Origin: QHXM01 sp963697975
GTDB taxonomy: Bacteria; Acidobacteriota; Blastocatellia; Pyrinomonadales; Pyrinomonadaceae
Direction of reading: 5' to 3'
Length of the DNA: 64,000 nt
Assembly (NCBI GenBank): GCA_963697975.1
Contig: OY969111.1
Span: 2,666,001-2,730,000 of the forward strand
Positions 8,095-15,908 of the stretch are shown here, in pieces; within the stretch, counting starts at the first letter, position 1; each line of letters opens with the position of its first letter. The notes below the pieces were generated by a model. The model ran no database searches and had not been told where the DNA came from. It saw only the letters and a list, made by a program, of their open reading frames with translations. Both the position numbers and the translations under genes were made by a program.

Positions 8095-9255
8095 ATGCGA
8101 CATCAGGGGACGTTGAAAAGTGTGGGGTCGGCGGATGTGGTCGTCATCGGGGGCGGCGTCATCGGCCTGGCGATTGCGCGTGCGCTCCTGTTGCGCGGTG
8201 CGGGACAAGTGATGTTAATCGAGCGGGCGAGGCCGGGCGCGGAAGCCTCACACGCGGCTGCCGGGATGCTTGCGCCGCAGGCTGAGGCCGGTTGCGCCGA
8301 CGCCTTTTTTCAACTGTCGTGCGCGAGCCGCGACCTCTATCCGGCATTTGCCAGCGAGTTGCGCGAAGAGACTGGAACGGACATTGAGCTTGAAAGAACA
8401 GGAACGCTTTACCTCGCCTTCACAGAAAAGGATGAAGAGGAGATAGAGCATCGCTACGATTGGCAACGGCGCGCCGGACTTGCGGTCGAAAAATTGAGCG
8501 CGGACGAAGCGAGGCGGCTTGAGCCGTGCATCTCGCGCGATGTGAGCAGCGCTTTGCGCTTTCCGCTGGACGTACAGGTCGAAAACCGTCGTCTCATCGC
8601 GGCGCTCTCCACCTCGATTGAAAAACACGGCGTTCATCTTCTGACTGAGACGCACGTTAAGTCGCTTATCATTGAGCGCGGGCGCACCGTCGGCGTCGAG
8701 ACCTCGCGGGGCGCGGTTCATGCGCCTGTGGTGGTCGTGGCAGCGGGCGCGTGGACATCTTTTCTGGCCTCGTCAGGCAATGCGTTGCCGCCCGTCAGCA
8801 TCGAACCTGTGCGCGGGCAGATGCTCTGTTTTGAGACCAACCCGAGGCTTGCGCGCCATGTGATTTACAGCCCGCGCGGCTACCTCGTGCCCCGGCTTGA
8901 CGGTCGCCTTTTGGCCGGGTCAACGACCGAGCACGCGGGTTTTGAAAAGCGCGTGACGGGCGCAGGCGTTCACGCCATCACGTCGCACGCTCTGGAGATT
9001 GCGCCCGCCGTAGGGAATTTGCCGCTCGTGGCTTCGTGGGCGGGTTTGCGCCCGCGCGCTGAAGATGAATGGCCAGTGATAGGCGCTTGCGCCGAGACGC
9101 AGGGTCTCTTTTACGCGACCGCACATTATCGCAACGGCATTTTGCTCGCGCCCCTGACGGGCGACGTTGTGGCCGAACAGATCACGACGGGTAACGCCTC
9201 GCCTCTCATCAACGATTTTAGCCCGGAGCGCTTTCAGTGCGTCGGCGTCAATTGA
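8095..9255 (+). CDS. thiO: Glycine oxidase ThiO (FAD-dependent, thiamine biosynthesis)
   Basis: 386 residues, DAO family. ThiO oxidises glycine to iminoglycine for the thiazole ring of thiamine. The FAD-binding motif VVVIGGGVIGLAIARALLL is at about residues 14-32, followed by EASHAAAGMLAPQAEA, which is characteristic of ThiO. The C-terminus has PRGYLVPRLDGRLLAGST and HYRNGILLAPLTGD, again typical of ThiO. ATG at 8095 has no Shine-Dalgarno; an internal TTG or GTG (about 8113-8122) just before the FAD motif is an alternative start. No other thi gene is in the window, so the pathway assignment rests on the protein alone. A related DadA-like D-amino-acid oxidase is the main alternative. Confidence 0.82.
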   Translation: MRHQGTLKSVGSADVVVIGGGVIGLAIARALLLRGAGQVMLIERARPGAEASHAAAGMLAPQAEAGCADAFFQLSCASRDLYPAFASELREETGTDIELERTGTLYLAFTEKDEEEIEHRYDWQRRAGLAVEKLSADEARRLEPCISRDVSSALRFPLDVQVENRRLIAALSTSIEKHGVHLLTETHVKSLIIERGRTVGVETSRGAVHAPVVVVAAGAWTSFLASSGNALPPVSIEPVRGQMLCFETNPRLARHVIYSPRGYLVPRLDGRLLAGSTTEHAGFEKRVTGAGVHAITSHALEIAPAVGNLPLVASWAGLRPRAEDEWPVIGACAETQGLFYATAHYRNGILLAPLTGDVVAEQITTGNASPLINDFSPERFQCVGVN

Positions 9256-9273
9256 TTTATGGAAGATATTCGT

Positions 9274-10698
9274 ATGAGAAAGCTGATCGTTTTCACGCTC
9301 TTCATCTGCGCTCTCTCGCTCACTTCTCTTCACAGCTTCGCGCAGGCGCGTCGGATCACGACGCCGCCACCGGGGGCTGCTCCAGCGGACACCCGCGCGG
9401 CGTCCACGCTTTATGAAGAAGCTTCAGGCTATGCGGCGAGGAAGATTCAGGAGTTTCAGAGCAGGAATGTGCCGTTTGACCCGAAGCTGCTTGAAAAAAC
9501 TGTGCAGGAGCAGAAAGAACTGGCCGCGCGTTACGCTGCCGAACTGATTGCCCGCCAGAACCTCTCCGGCGACGACCTTTATTACACGGGGTTGCTCTAC
9601 CATCTCTCGGCCAACGAAGAGCGCACACTCGAATTGTTGAAACGCTTTCTGGGCGGCGACAGGCAGGCTGCGGGTGACCGTCCGCAGTATGCGCGCTACG
9701 TCGTGGTGTTGCGCTCTGCGCAGATGAATCGCCTCGAAGAAGCCGAAACCGCGCTGGCTGATTACCTACGTTTCGAGCCGCGAAAGATCAGCGAGCAGGT
9801 GATGATGCAAAATGCTCTCACCAATGCTTATCACAAGACAAAACAAACGGAGCGCGCCGTCGCGCACGCCGAAGAAGCTTTCAAAGTGGCCAAGTCTTTG
9901 CAGGCGACAGCGAAGACCACAGCCGCTGATCGCCTGCTCTATCTTTCAAGCAATACGCTGGTGGACATTTATCAGGAGATGAAGAAGCCTCCGAGCGCGC
10001 TTCTCTCGGTGCTGGAAGAGGCACGCCAACTGGCGATTGCTGCGCCCTCTCCAAGACTGTACGTTGATATCATAGAAAAGCTCGCCGACGTTCTCGTCGA
10101 GAGCAAGCGCAAAACGGATGCCGTGAAGACAATCGAAGACGCCATCCTCTACGCGAAAACGAGCATCGGGCAGGAGAGTCAGCGATACGTTCTTCAATCA
10201 TTGCAGCGCAAGCAAAAACAGTTGCGTCTTCAGGGTGAGGTTGCGCCGGAGATTTCAATCGTCAAATGGGTGGAACAAGCGCCGGTGCAAATCTCCGGCC
10301 TGCGTGGTCGCGTAGTGCTACTGGATTTCTGGGCGACGTGGTGCGGCCCATGTCTCGCGGCTTTTCCGCATCTCAGGGAATGGCACGAGAAGTATAAGGA
10401 TCGCGGGCTGGTCATTCTCGGCATCACGAAATATTACGGGCACGGCAACCGGCAGGAGATGACGCCCGCAGAGGAGTTGGGCTTTATCGAGCGCTTCAAG
10501 AAGCAGTACAACCTGCCATACGGTGTGGCCGTGACCGACACGGACAACAATCATCGCAACTACGGCGTCTCAGCCATCCCGACCGCCATCCTGATAGATC
10601 GCCAGGGAATCATTCGCATGATCACCACCGGCACAGGCGGCGGCAACGAGGCCGAGATTTCAGCGGCGATTGAAAAATTGATTGAGGAAAAGCAGTGA
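9274..10698 (+). CDS. Secreted TPR-like protein with C-terminal TlpA/ResA-type thioredoxin domain
   Basis: 474 residues. ATG at 9274 is chosen because it starts a signal peptide (MRKLIVFTLF.. ending SFAQA) and has GGAAG upstream. The central part (about 60-330) is helical with TPR-like hairpins. The thioredoxin domain begins at LRGRVVLLDFWATWCGPC with C357 and C360 as an intact CxxC pair, and has the cis-Pro region SAIPTAILIDRQG. It is predicted to be a periplasmic thiol-disulfide oxidoreductase. It lies upstream of a CcdA-TlpA fusion that could supply electrons. The stop codon (10696-10698) lies in the left arm of an inverted repeat. Confidence 0.8.
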   Translation: MRKLIVFTLFICALSLTSLHSFAQARRITTPPPGAAPADTRAASTLYEEASGYAARKIQEFQSRNVPFDPKLLEKTVQEQKELAARYAAELIARQNLSGDDLYYTGLLYHLSANEERTLELLKRFLGGDRQAAGDRPQYARYVVVLRSAQMNRLEEAETALADYLRFEPRKISEQVMMQNALTNAYHKTKQTERAVAHAEEAFKVAKSLQATAKTTAADRLLYLSSNTLVDIYQEMKKPPSALLSVLEEARQLAIAAPSPRLYVDIIEKLADVLVESKRKTDAVKTIEDAILYAKTSIGQESQRYVLQSLQRKQKQLRLQGEVAPEISIVKWVEQAPVQISGLRGRVVLLDFWATWCGPCLAAFPHLREWHEKYKDRGLVILGITKYYGHGNRQEMTPAEELGFIERFKKQYNLPYGVAVTDTDNNHRNYGVSAIPTAILIDRQGIIRMITTGTGGGNEAEISAAIEKLIEEKQ

Positions 10699-10772
10699 TA
10701 GGTGATAAGTGATGGGTGATAAGAAAGAACAGAAGTTTTCTCTTATCACCCATCACCCATCACCCATCACTG
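10693..10772. repeat. Heptamer-array inverted repeat (GGTGATA type) overlapping a stop codon
   Basis: Arms 10693-10724 and 10741-10772 are complementary over 32 nt with four mismatches and consist of tandem gtgatag/gtgatgg heptamers. The left arm contains the TGA of the thioredoxin gene. Five T residues follow the right arm, so it may also act as a terminator. Related copies are at 40159-40242 and 43566-43642. Confidence 0.9.
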
Positions 10773-10840
10773 TTTTTATGAAACCTTTGCTATACTGAGC
10801 GCCGTAATTTAGTCGTCTGAGACCGCGCCCGCGAAAGATT

Positions 10841-12070
10841 ATGGGAAGCACTAATATCACCATCTGGGTCGCTTTTCTGGCTGGCCTGTTGTCGTTTCTC
10901 TCGCCGTGCGTGTTACCGCTCGTGCCGGGATATGTTTCGCTCATCAGTGGCGTCAGTATTGACCACCTGAAAGATGGTAACGAGTCGCGCAAAAACGCGC
11001 GCCGCGCCGTCATCCTCAATTCCATCGCTTTCAACATCGGCCTTTCGATGATCTTCCTGTCGCTCGGCGTCCTGGCGGGCTTGCTGGGAAAGACCGTCAC
11101 GGCGAATCCCTGGTTTCGGATTATCGGCGGCATCGTCATCATCGGCTTCGGCTTTCAGTTGATGGGTTTCTTGAAAATCGGCGCGCTCTATAAAGACACG
11201 CGCTTCTTTTCGCAGCAGAAGCCGCGCGGGATGCTGGGTTCGATGACGCTGGGGATGGCTTTCGCCGCCGGATGGACGCCGTGTATCGGCCCAATCCTCG
11301 GCGGCATCATCGGCCTTGCCGCGACGAGCGGCAACTGGAAGATGGGACTGTATCTCTCCTGCTTCTACGCTGCCGGACTCGCCGTGCCGTTTCTGTTGAC
11401 GGGCTTAGGCATCAACAAGTTTCTTGGCTTCTACTCAAAATTCCGCAAGCACCTGCACAAGGTTGAGGTCGTTTCAGGTGTGATGCTGATTTCCATCGGC
11501 CTCTTGATTGCCACCAATAAAGTGGCTGTGATTAATGCGTGGCTGGCTTCGTGGTTGCCCAATGCGGAAGTGGTGGCCGGTAATCTGGAAGGTCCGGGCG
11601 TAGAAGTCCTGCCGCCGATTGAGATGTCAAAGGTTGAGGCAGCGCCTGACATCGAATTGAAGAATGCTGAGGGCACGCCCGTTCGCTTGCAGGATTTGCG
11701 CGGTCGCGTCGTGTTCCTGAATTTCTGGGCGACTTGGTGCATTCCCTGCCGCACGGAGATTCCCGAACTCAACGTCATGTTCCATGATCTTGAAGCGCAG
11801 GGGCTAACGGTCATGGGCGCGTCATGGAACGATTCCGTCTCGGACATCCAGAAGTTTCAGCAGGAAATAAAAGTGGATTATCCGATCCTGCTCGACGCCG
11901 AAAGCATCGGTGAGAAATTCGGCGGCATTCAGAGTTTCCCGACGACTTTCATTATTGACCGCGAGGGGCGGATTCGCTACAAGGTTTACGGACAACGCAA
12001 GGGGGCTGCGTTTGAGGCTGCTGTCAAACTGCTGCTCAACGAAGCGCAGCCCGCAGTCGTTTCCAGATAA
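10841..12070 (+). CDS. CcdA-type transmembrane electron carrier fused to a TlpA/ResA thioredoxin domain
   Basis: 409 residues. Residues 1-240 form the six-helix CcdA/DsbD-gamma domain, with its two conserved cysteines visible in SPCVLPLVPGY (C23) and GWTPCIGPILGG (C148). Residues about 262-405 are a periplasmic thioredoxin domain with FWATWCIPC (C300, C303) and cis-Pro loop SFPTTFIIDREG. CcdA proteins pass reductant from cytosolic thioredoxin across the membrane; here the acceptor is fused on, giving a compact DsbD-like unit. It could serve cytochrome c maturation or the flanking thioredoxin-fold proteins. No ccm/ccs genes are nearby. The ATG has a GCGAAAGA stretch upstream but only a weak Shine-Dalgarno. 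Confidence 0.9.
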   Translation: MGSTNITIWVAFLAGLLSFLSPCVLPLVPGYVSLISGVSIDHLKDGNESRKNARRAVILNSIAFNIGLSMIFLSLGVLAGLLGKTVTANPWFRIIGGIVIIGFGFQLMGFLKIGALYKDTRFFSQQKPRGMLGSMTLGMAFAAGWTPCIGPILGGIIGLAATSGNWKMGLYLSCFYAAGLAVPFLLTGLGINKFLGFYSKFRKHLHKVEVVSGVMLISIGLLIATNKVAVINAWLASWLPNAEVVAGNLEGPGVEVLPPIEMSKVEAAPDIELKNAEGTPVRLQDLRGRVVFLNFWATWCIPCRTEIPELNVMFHDLEAQGLTVMGASWNDSVSDIQKFQQEIKVDYPILLDAESIGEKFGGIQSFPTTFIIDREGRIRYKVYGQRKGAAFEAAVKLLLNEAQPAVVSR

Positions 12071-12156
12071 TCCCGGTCCGAAGTCAAGACCACTTGCTTC
12101 GACCATCAAACAACTTCTCCCCACACGCCCAGGCTTTCAGCCCGGAGAAAGTAGTT

Positions 12157-12888
12157 ATGAAGAAACTTTTCATTCTCGTTGCTCTCATCTTCGCTTTTGT
12201 GCCCTCGATTGCGAGCGCGCAAAGTCACGAATACGCGCCGCTCGAAGAGAAGACAGTCAATTACAAAGACTGGACGTTCAACAGCCTCGCTGACGGCAAG
12301 CCCGTCAACCTGCGCTCGTTCGCGAAAGATAAGAAGCTCGTCCTCGTCGTTTACTTCGCTCCCTGGTGCGGCAACTGGAAACTGGAAGCTCCCATCGCGG
12401 CGTCGCTTTACGAGAAATATAAAGCTCATGGTCTGGACGTGATTGCCGTCAGCGAGTACGCCCCGCGCGCGGATTCCCAAGCCTACTTTGGCGCGTCGGG
12501 GTCGCCTTACATGGTTGTCTCCGAGTCCGAATCGCGCGAAGACCGCGACAAGACTTCGCACTATGGCTACCGGCAGATGACAGGCGATACGCGCCGCTGG
12601 GGATCGCCCTACAACATTTTTCTGGAACCCGCGAAGCTGAACAAAACTGGCGACGTGCTGACGGAGAAAGCCTGGGTCGTCAACGGCGAATTGATCGAAG
12701 CCGATGTTGAAAAATTCGTCCGCGAGCGCCTCGGATTGGATAAGCCGGAGAAGGACAAAAAAGCCGCGCATGACTTCAAGCCCGAAACCGACAAGGACAA
12801 ATTGCTGAAGGCGACCGCCGCCTCGACCACGACGCAATGCACTCCTGAGAGCAGCAAAAGCACCACCGAGAGCAGCAAAAAGCAGTAA
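12157..12888 (+). CDS. Secreted thioredoxin-fold protein with CGNW in place of CxxC
   Basis: 243 residues from ATG 12157 (GGAG upstream), which opens a signal peptide MKKLFILVALIFAFVP..ASAQ. The fold is AhpC/TlpA-like: VLVVYFAPWCGNW at about 62-74 aligns with WATWCGPC, but the second cysteine is replaced by Trp (C71, W74), so it cannot form the usual active-site disulfide. A later stretch, GSPYNIFLEPA, resembles the cis-Pro region. The C-terminal 50 residues are Lys/Asp then Ser/Thr-rich with one more Cys. It is third in a run of thioredoxin-fold genes, 86 nt after the CcdA fusion. A thiol-binding, peroxidatic-like or structural role are all possible. Confidence 0.72.
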   Translation: MKKLFILVALIFAFVPSIASAQSHEYAPLEEKTVNYKDWTFNSLADGKPVNLRSFAKDKKLVLVVYFAPWCGNWKLEAPIAASLYEKYKAHGLDVIAVSEYAPRADSQAYFGASGSPYMVVSESESREDRDKTSHYGYRQMTGDTRRWGSPYNIFLEPAKLNKTGDVLTEKAWVVNGELIEADVEKFVRERLGLDKPEKDKKAAHDFKPETDKDKLLKATAASTTTQCTPESSKSTTESSKKQ

Positions 12889-12908
12889 CGCCACAGGCGC
12901 GATTTAAG

Positions 12909-12979
12909 CCCCGTCAGGGGCGCATGAAAATAGCCCGGCAGTTTATTGCTGGGCTATTTTCATGTCGTCCCTGACGGGC
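12909..12979. repeat. Two-layer hairpin between thioredoxin-fold and DHH genes
   Basis: The inner stem pairs 12923-12940 with 12947-12964 (catgaaaatagcccggca type, near perfect). An outer stem pairs ccgtcaggg (12911-12919) with ccctgacgg (12969-12977). No T-tract follows, so it is a folded repeat more than a textbook terminator, although it may stop transcription. Confidence 0.75.
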
Positions 12980-13110
12980 CTCCTTATGCTTCCTCATTCC
13001 GCCCTCCTTCGCTCTCATTTCTCCTCCTCGCTTTCCCACCGGCACAAACTGCTGCTAAGATGGCGCACTTTGCAATCATCCAAATTCATAACAAGAGCGC
13101 CAATCCAATC

Positions 13111-14070
13111 ATGAAACTTCGCATCCTTTATCACGGCCACTGTTTTGACGGCGTGGCTTCGGCCACCGTCTTCACACGGTTTTATCAAGCGCGCGTTAAC
13201 TCGTCCGCCGAGATTGACTACACCAGCCTGCTGCATCGCCCCGGCTCGCTCTTCGACGAAGAGATGTTCGACGGCGACGAGAACGCCATCGTTGATTTCA
13301 AATACTCGACCTCGGAGCGTTTGACCTGGTGGTTCGATCATCACCAATCCGCATTCCTCACTTCGGAAGATGAAGCGCACTTTCGCCGCGATCAATCTGG
13401 CAAAAAATTTCTGGACGCCACGCGCAAGTCCTGCACGGAGTTTATCAACGATGTCGCCCACTCTCGTTTCGGTTTCGAGGACGACTCGCTTGCTCCGCTC
13501 GTCCACTGGGCGCACATCATTGACGGCGCGCTTTATGATTCGCCCGCGCAGTGTGTCGAACTGGCTGCGCCCGCGCTGCAATTGATGCAGGTGATTGAGA
13601 GCGACCCCGACGATCAATTCATCGAACAGATTATCCGCTGGCTCGTGGAGCGCCCGCTCGACGAAGTTGCAAAGAGCGATGAGGTGCAGCAACGCTTTCG
13701 TCCCATCCTCGCCCGTCATCGAGAGACGCTTGAGACGATCCGGCGCAAGGCGTCTTATGCTAATGGCGTCGTCTCATTCGATTTGGTAGACGAGGGGCTG
13801 GAAGGCTTCAACAAGTTCATCCCTTATTATCTCTATCCTCAGACGACCTATTCGGTGGCGCTGACGCGCAGCCCGCAGCGCACTAAAATCTCCGTCGGCT
13901 CGAACCCCTGGTCGCCGCGCCCGCGTACGCATAACATCGCCACCATCTGTGAACGCTACGGCGGCGGAGGCCACGCAGTTGTCGGCGCAGTCTCGTTCGC
14001 GCCAGACGAAGTTGAAAAGGGGCGAGCGGCTGTACGAGAAATTATCGCAGAGTTGTCAGAAGCTGTTTGA
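13111..14070 (+). CDS. DHH-family phosphoesterase (DHH/DHHA1)
   Basis: 319 residues from ATG 13111; the frame extends upstream to 12946 but homology-like sequence starts at MKLRILYHGHCFDGVASA, the first metal motif. Other motifs: AIVDF (second Asp), WWFDHHQSAF (the DHH box) and the C-terminal YGGGGHAVVGAV, the DHHA1 glycine-rich nucleotide-binding motif. Family members hydrolyse short oligoribonucleotides, pAp or cyclic dinucleotides such as c-di-AMP; the substrate cannot be told from the sequence. A diadenylate-cyclase-like gene lies 23 kb away at 37388, so c-di-AMP breakdown is conceivable but unproven. Start codon context is weak (no Shine-Dalgarno). The last codons and TGA lie in the arm of an inverted repeat. 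Confidence 0.82.
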   Translation: MKLRILYHGHCFDGVASATVFTRFYQARVNSSAEIDYTSLLHRPGSLFDEEMFDGDENAIVDFKYSTSERLTWWFDHHQSAFLTSEDEAHFRRDQSGKKFLDATRKSCTEFINDVAHSRFGFEDDSLAPLVHWAHIIDGALYDSPAQCVELAAPALQLMQVIESDPDDQFIEQIIRWLVERPLDEVAKSDEVQQRFRPILARHRETLETIRRKASYANGVVSFDLVDEGLEGFNKFIPYYLYPQTTYSVALTRSPQRTKISVGSNPWSPRPRTHNIATICERYGGGGHAVVGAVSFAPDEVEKGRAAVREIIAELSEAV

Positions 14071-14275
14071 AAAGCCCCGAAGGGGCGACGATGTGATAGC
14101 CCAGGGCTGCGCCCTGAGTCAAGATAGAGATATAAGGAGTAAGCCCTGAAAGGGCGAGATAAATATTCCGCCCTTACAGGGCTTGATGAATAAACTGGAA
14201 TCTCTCCCTGTGATGTTGCCACAGGCTCTTACATTTCGCTCCTTCGGAGCTTTCATAGACTTTTCAAACAGCTTC
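14059..14275. repeat. 217-bp inverted-repeat element with nested hairpins, covering the DHH stop codon
   Basis: The terminal arms 14059-14074 and 14260-14275 are perfect 16-bp inverted repeats (gaagctgtttgaaaag). Inside are further palindromes: ccccgaagggg, agggctgcgccct, a pair aagccctgaaagggc / gcccttacagggctt, and gctccttcggagc. The left arm contains GAA GCT GTT TGA, the last codons of the DHH gene. It fills the gap to the next gene. It has MITE-like architecture without a visible transposase. Confidence 0.8.
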
Positions 14276-14339
14276 CCAAAAGACGGAAACTAATGATAGA
14301 GGCGAATCGTAATGTCTTGACATCATCGTGGAGGAAAAT

Positions 14340-14564
14340 ATGTTTCTTCTTATCGCGCCGCTGGTTCAGGCAATTCTAAACGTTGCCATCTTCGCGCTGG
14401 CAGGTTTGCTGCTCTTCGCGCTCGCCTTCTTCGTCATGGGCAAGGCCACGCCGTTCTCAATCCGTAAAGAGATAGAAGAAGATCAGAACGTCGCGCTCGC
14501 CATCGTCATGGCTTCAGTCATCATCGGGATTGCGCTGATTATTGTGGCGGCCATCATCGGCTGA
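14340..14564 (+). CDS. DUF350 (YjfL-like) small membrane protein
   Basis: 74 residues. ATG 14340 is chosen over an in-frame GTG at 14328 because GGAGG (14330-14334) then sits at correct spacing. Two hydrophobic helices flank a short loop with TPFSIRKEIEEDQNVALAI, and the second helix is rich in Ile/Ala. That pattern is the DUF350/UPF0719 family, integral inner-membrane proteins of unknown activity often found as pairs of repeats; this one has a single unit. It lies immediately before an ATP-grasp ligase of the glutathionylspermidine synthase type. E. coli yjfL and yjfC are in the same relation, so the pair is a conserved module. Confidence 0.82.
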   Translation: MFLLIAPLVQAILNVAIFALAGLLLFALAFFVMGKATPFSIRKEIEEDQNVALAIVMASVIIGIALIIVAAIIG

Positions 14565-14578
14565 GACGGTCAAACGGT

Positions 14579-15892
14579 GTGACGAAAATGTTGACGCCGG
14601 GAATCGCCACTGAGTTTTACATGCCTCAAATCTCTGCGAGAGCGGATTATCAGGACTACACGGATTTTGCGCGCGCCATTTACGAAACCGGCGTGATCTC
14701 AGACCCCTGGTTCGACGGCAACGAGCGCTTCGGGATGCGCGGAGTCGTGCTGACGAAAGAGAAAGCACGACAGTTGATGGAAGCCGCCGAGCGCGTCACC
14801 TATCTTCATCAGGAGTTAATCGAAATCCTGCTTGAGACGCCTTCGCTCCTCGCAGAGTTTTATCACCTGACGCCGTACCAGCAAATGATGTGGGAGTCTT
14901 CCGGCGGCCTCTGGCACGGCATGGCGCGAGCAGACCTCTTCATTTGCGAAGACGAAGCAATCAAGTGCTGCGAACTCAACAGCGATACGCCTTCGGGTCA
15001 ACCGGAAGCGGTCATTCTTAACGAAATGCTAAGAGAGGCGCACGGCGCGGTGATTGATCCGAACGCGCGTTTGCGGGAACGCTTCGTCCGCATGCTCGCG
15101 GAGAGTCATGCCAAGCGCACCGAACATGCGCTCAAGACAATCGGGATTATTTATCCGACGGAGTTGAGCGAAGATTTAGCGATGATTACGCTGTTCACGC
15201 GCTGGCTGGAAGAGGCTGGCTGGCGCGTGGTCTGCGGATCGCCTTTTAACGTGCGCGCGGCTTCGGGCGGAATAGAAGTTTTGGGCGTCGCGGTTGATTT
15301 GATCTTGCGACACTACAAAACGGATTGGTGGGGCGAGCGCCTTCCCGTCTGGGACGATGCACCCGAATATCCAGACCCGTTGCCGCTCGATGGGCCGCTC
15401 TGCGCGCTGCTTTCGGCTGAGATGGCAGGCTCAGTCACCGTCGTCAATCCTTTCGGCTCAGTCGTTACTCAAAATAAATTGTCGCTGGCTTTCTTCTGGG
15501 AAGAGCAGCAGCGATTTTCCGCCAGCGCGCAAAAGTGGATTCGTCGCTACATCCCTGAGACTCGCCGCTTGTCCAGCCTCCCTCTCTCTCAGCTAAGAGA
15601 GGAGCGCGAAGAGTGGGTGCTCAAAAGCGATTACGGCTGCGAGGGGCGCGAGACCGTTTGCGGAGCTTTTGTCAGCGAAGAGGACTGGAATAAAGCGCTC
15701 GATCACGCGCTGCCCGAACACTTCGTCGCGCAGCGTTTCTTCCACGTGGCGGCGGACGGAAAAGGAAGACTGCCGAACTTCGGAGTCTATGTTTTTGGCG
15801 GCAGCGCCTGCGGCTTTTTCACACGTTTGTCGCATCAAAGCACAGAGTACACGGCGTTGACCGTGCCGACATTCGTGGCATCTGGAAGTTAA
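14579..15892 (+). CDS. Glutathionylspermidine synthase-family ATP-grasp ligase (YjfC-like)
   Basis: 437 residues (GTG 14579; ATG 14588 is an equally possible start, neither with a clear Shine-Dalgarno). The family uses ATP to join a carboxyl to an amine. Typical marks: ISDPWFDGNERF, the substrate loop CCELNSDTPSGQPEA, YGCEGRETV in the glycine-rich ATP loop, and a C-terminal end FGVYVFGGSACGFFTRLS. The N-terminal amidase domain of true glutathionylspermidine synthetase is absent, as in YjfC and YgiC. The substrate is unknown; peptide tagging of a membrane or secreted partner has been proposed for this gene context. It begins 14 nt after the DUF350 gene and 16 nt before a Tat-signal protein. 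Confidence 0.82.
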   Translation: MTKMLTPGIATEFYMPQISARADYQDYTDFARAIYETGVISDPWFDGNERFGMRGVVLTKEKARQLMEAAERVTYLHQELIEILLETPSLLAEFYHLTPYQQMMWESSGGLWHGMARADLFICEDEAIKCCELNSDTPSGQPEAVILNEMLREAHGAVIDPNARLRERFVRMLAESHAKRTEHALKTIGIIYPTELSEDLAMITLFTRWLEEAGWRVVCGSPFNVRAASGGIEVLGVAVDLILRHYKTDWWGERLPVWDDAPEYPDPLPLDGPLCALLSAEMAGSVTVVNPFGSVVTQNKLSLAFFWEEQQRFSASAQKWIRRYIPETRRLSSLPLSQLREEREEWVLKSDYGCEGRETVCGAFVSEEDWNKALDHALPEHFVAQRFFHVAADGKGRLPNFGVYVFGGSACGFFTRLSHQSTEYTALTVPTFVASGS

Positions 15893-15908
15893 GGTTTGAA
15901 TAAGTCTG

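Noticed and set aside
12106..12894. 262-residue open frame on the minus strand
   Set aside because: Antisense to the CGNW thioredoxin-fold gene; Arg/Gly-rich with no family features or ribosome site.
14059..14275. Rho-independent terminator for the DHH gene
   Set aside because: Multi-hairpin and 217 bp long without a T-tract; better described as an inverted-repeat element.
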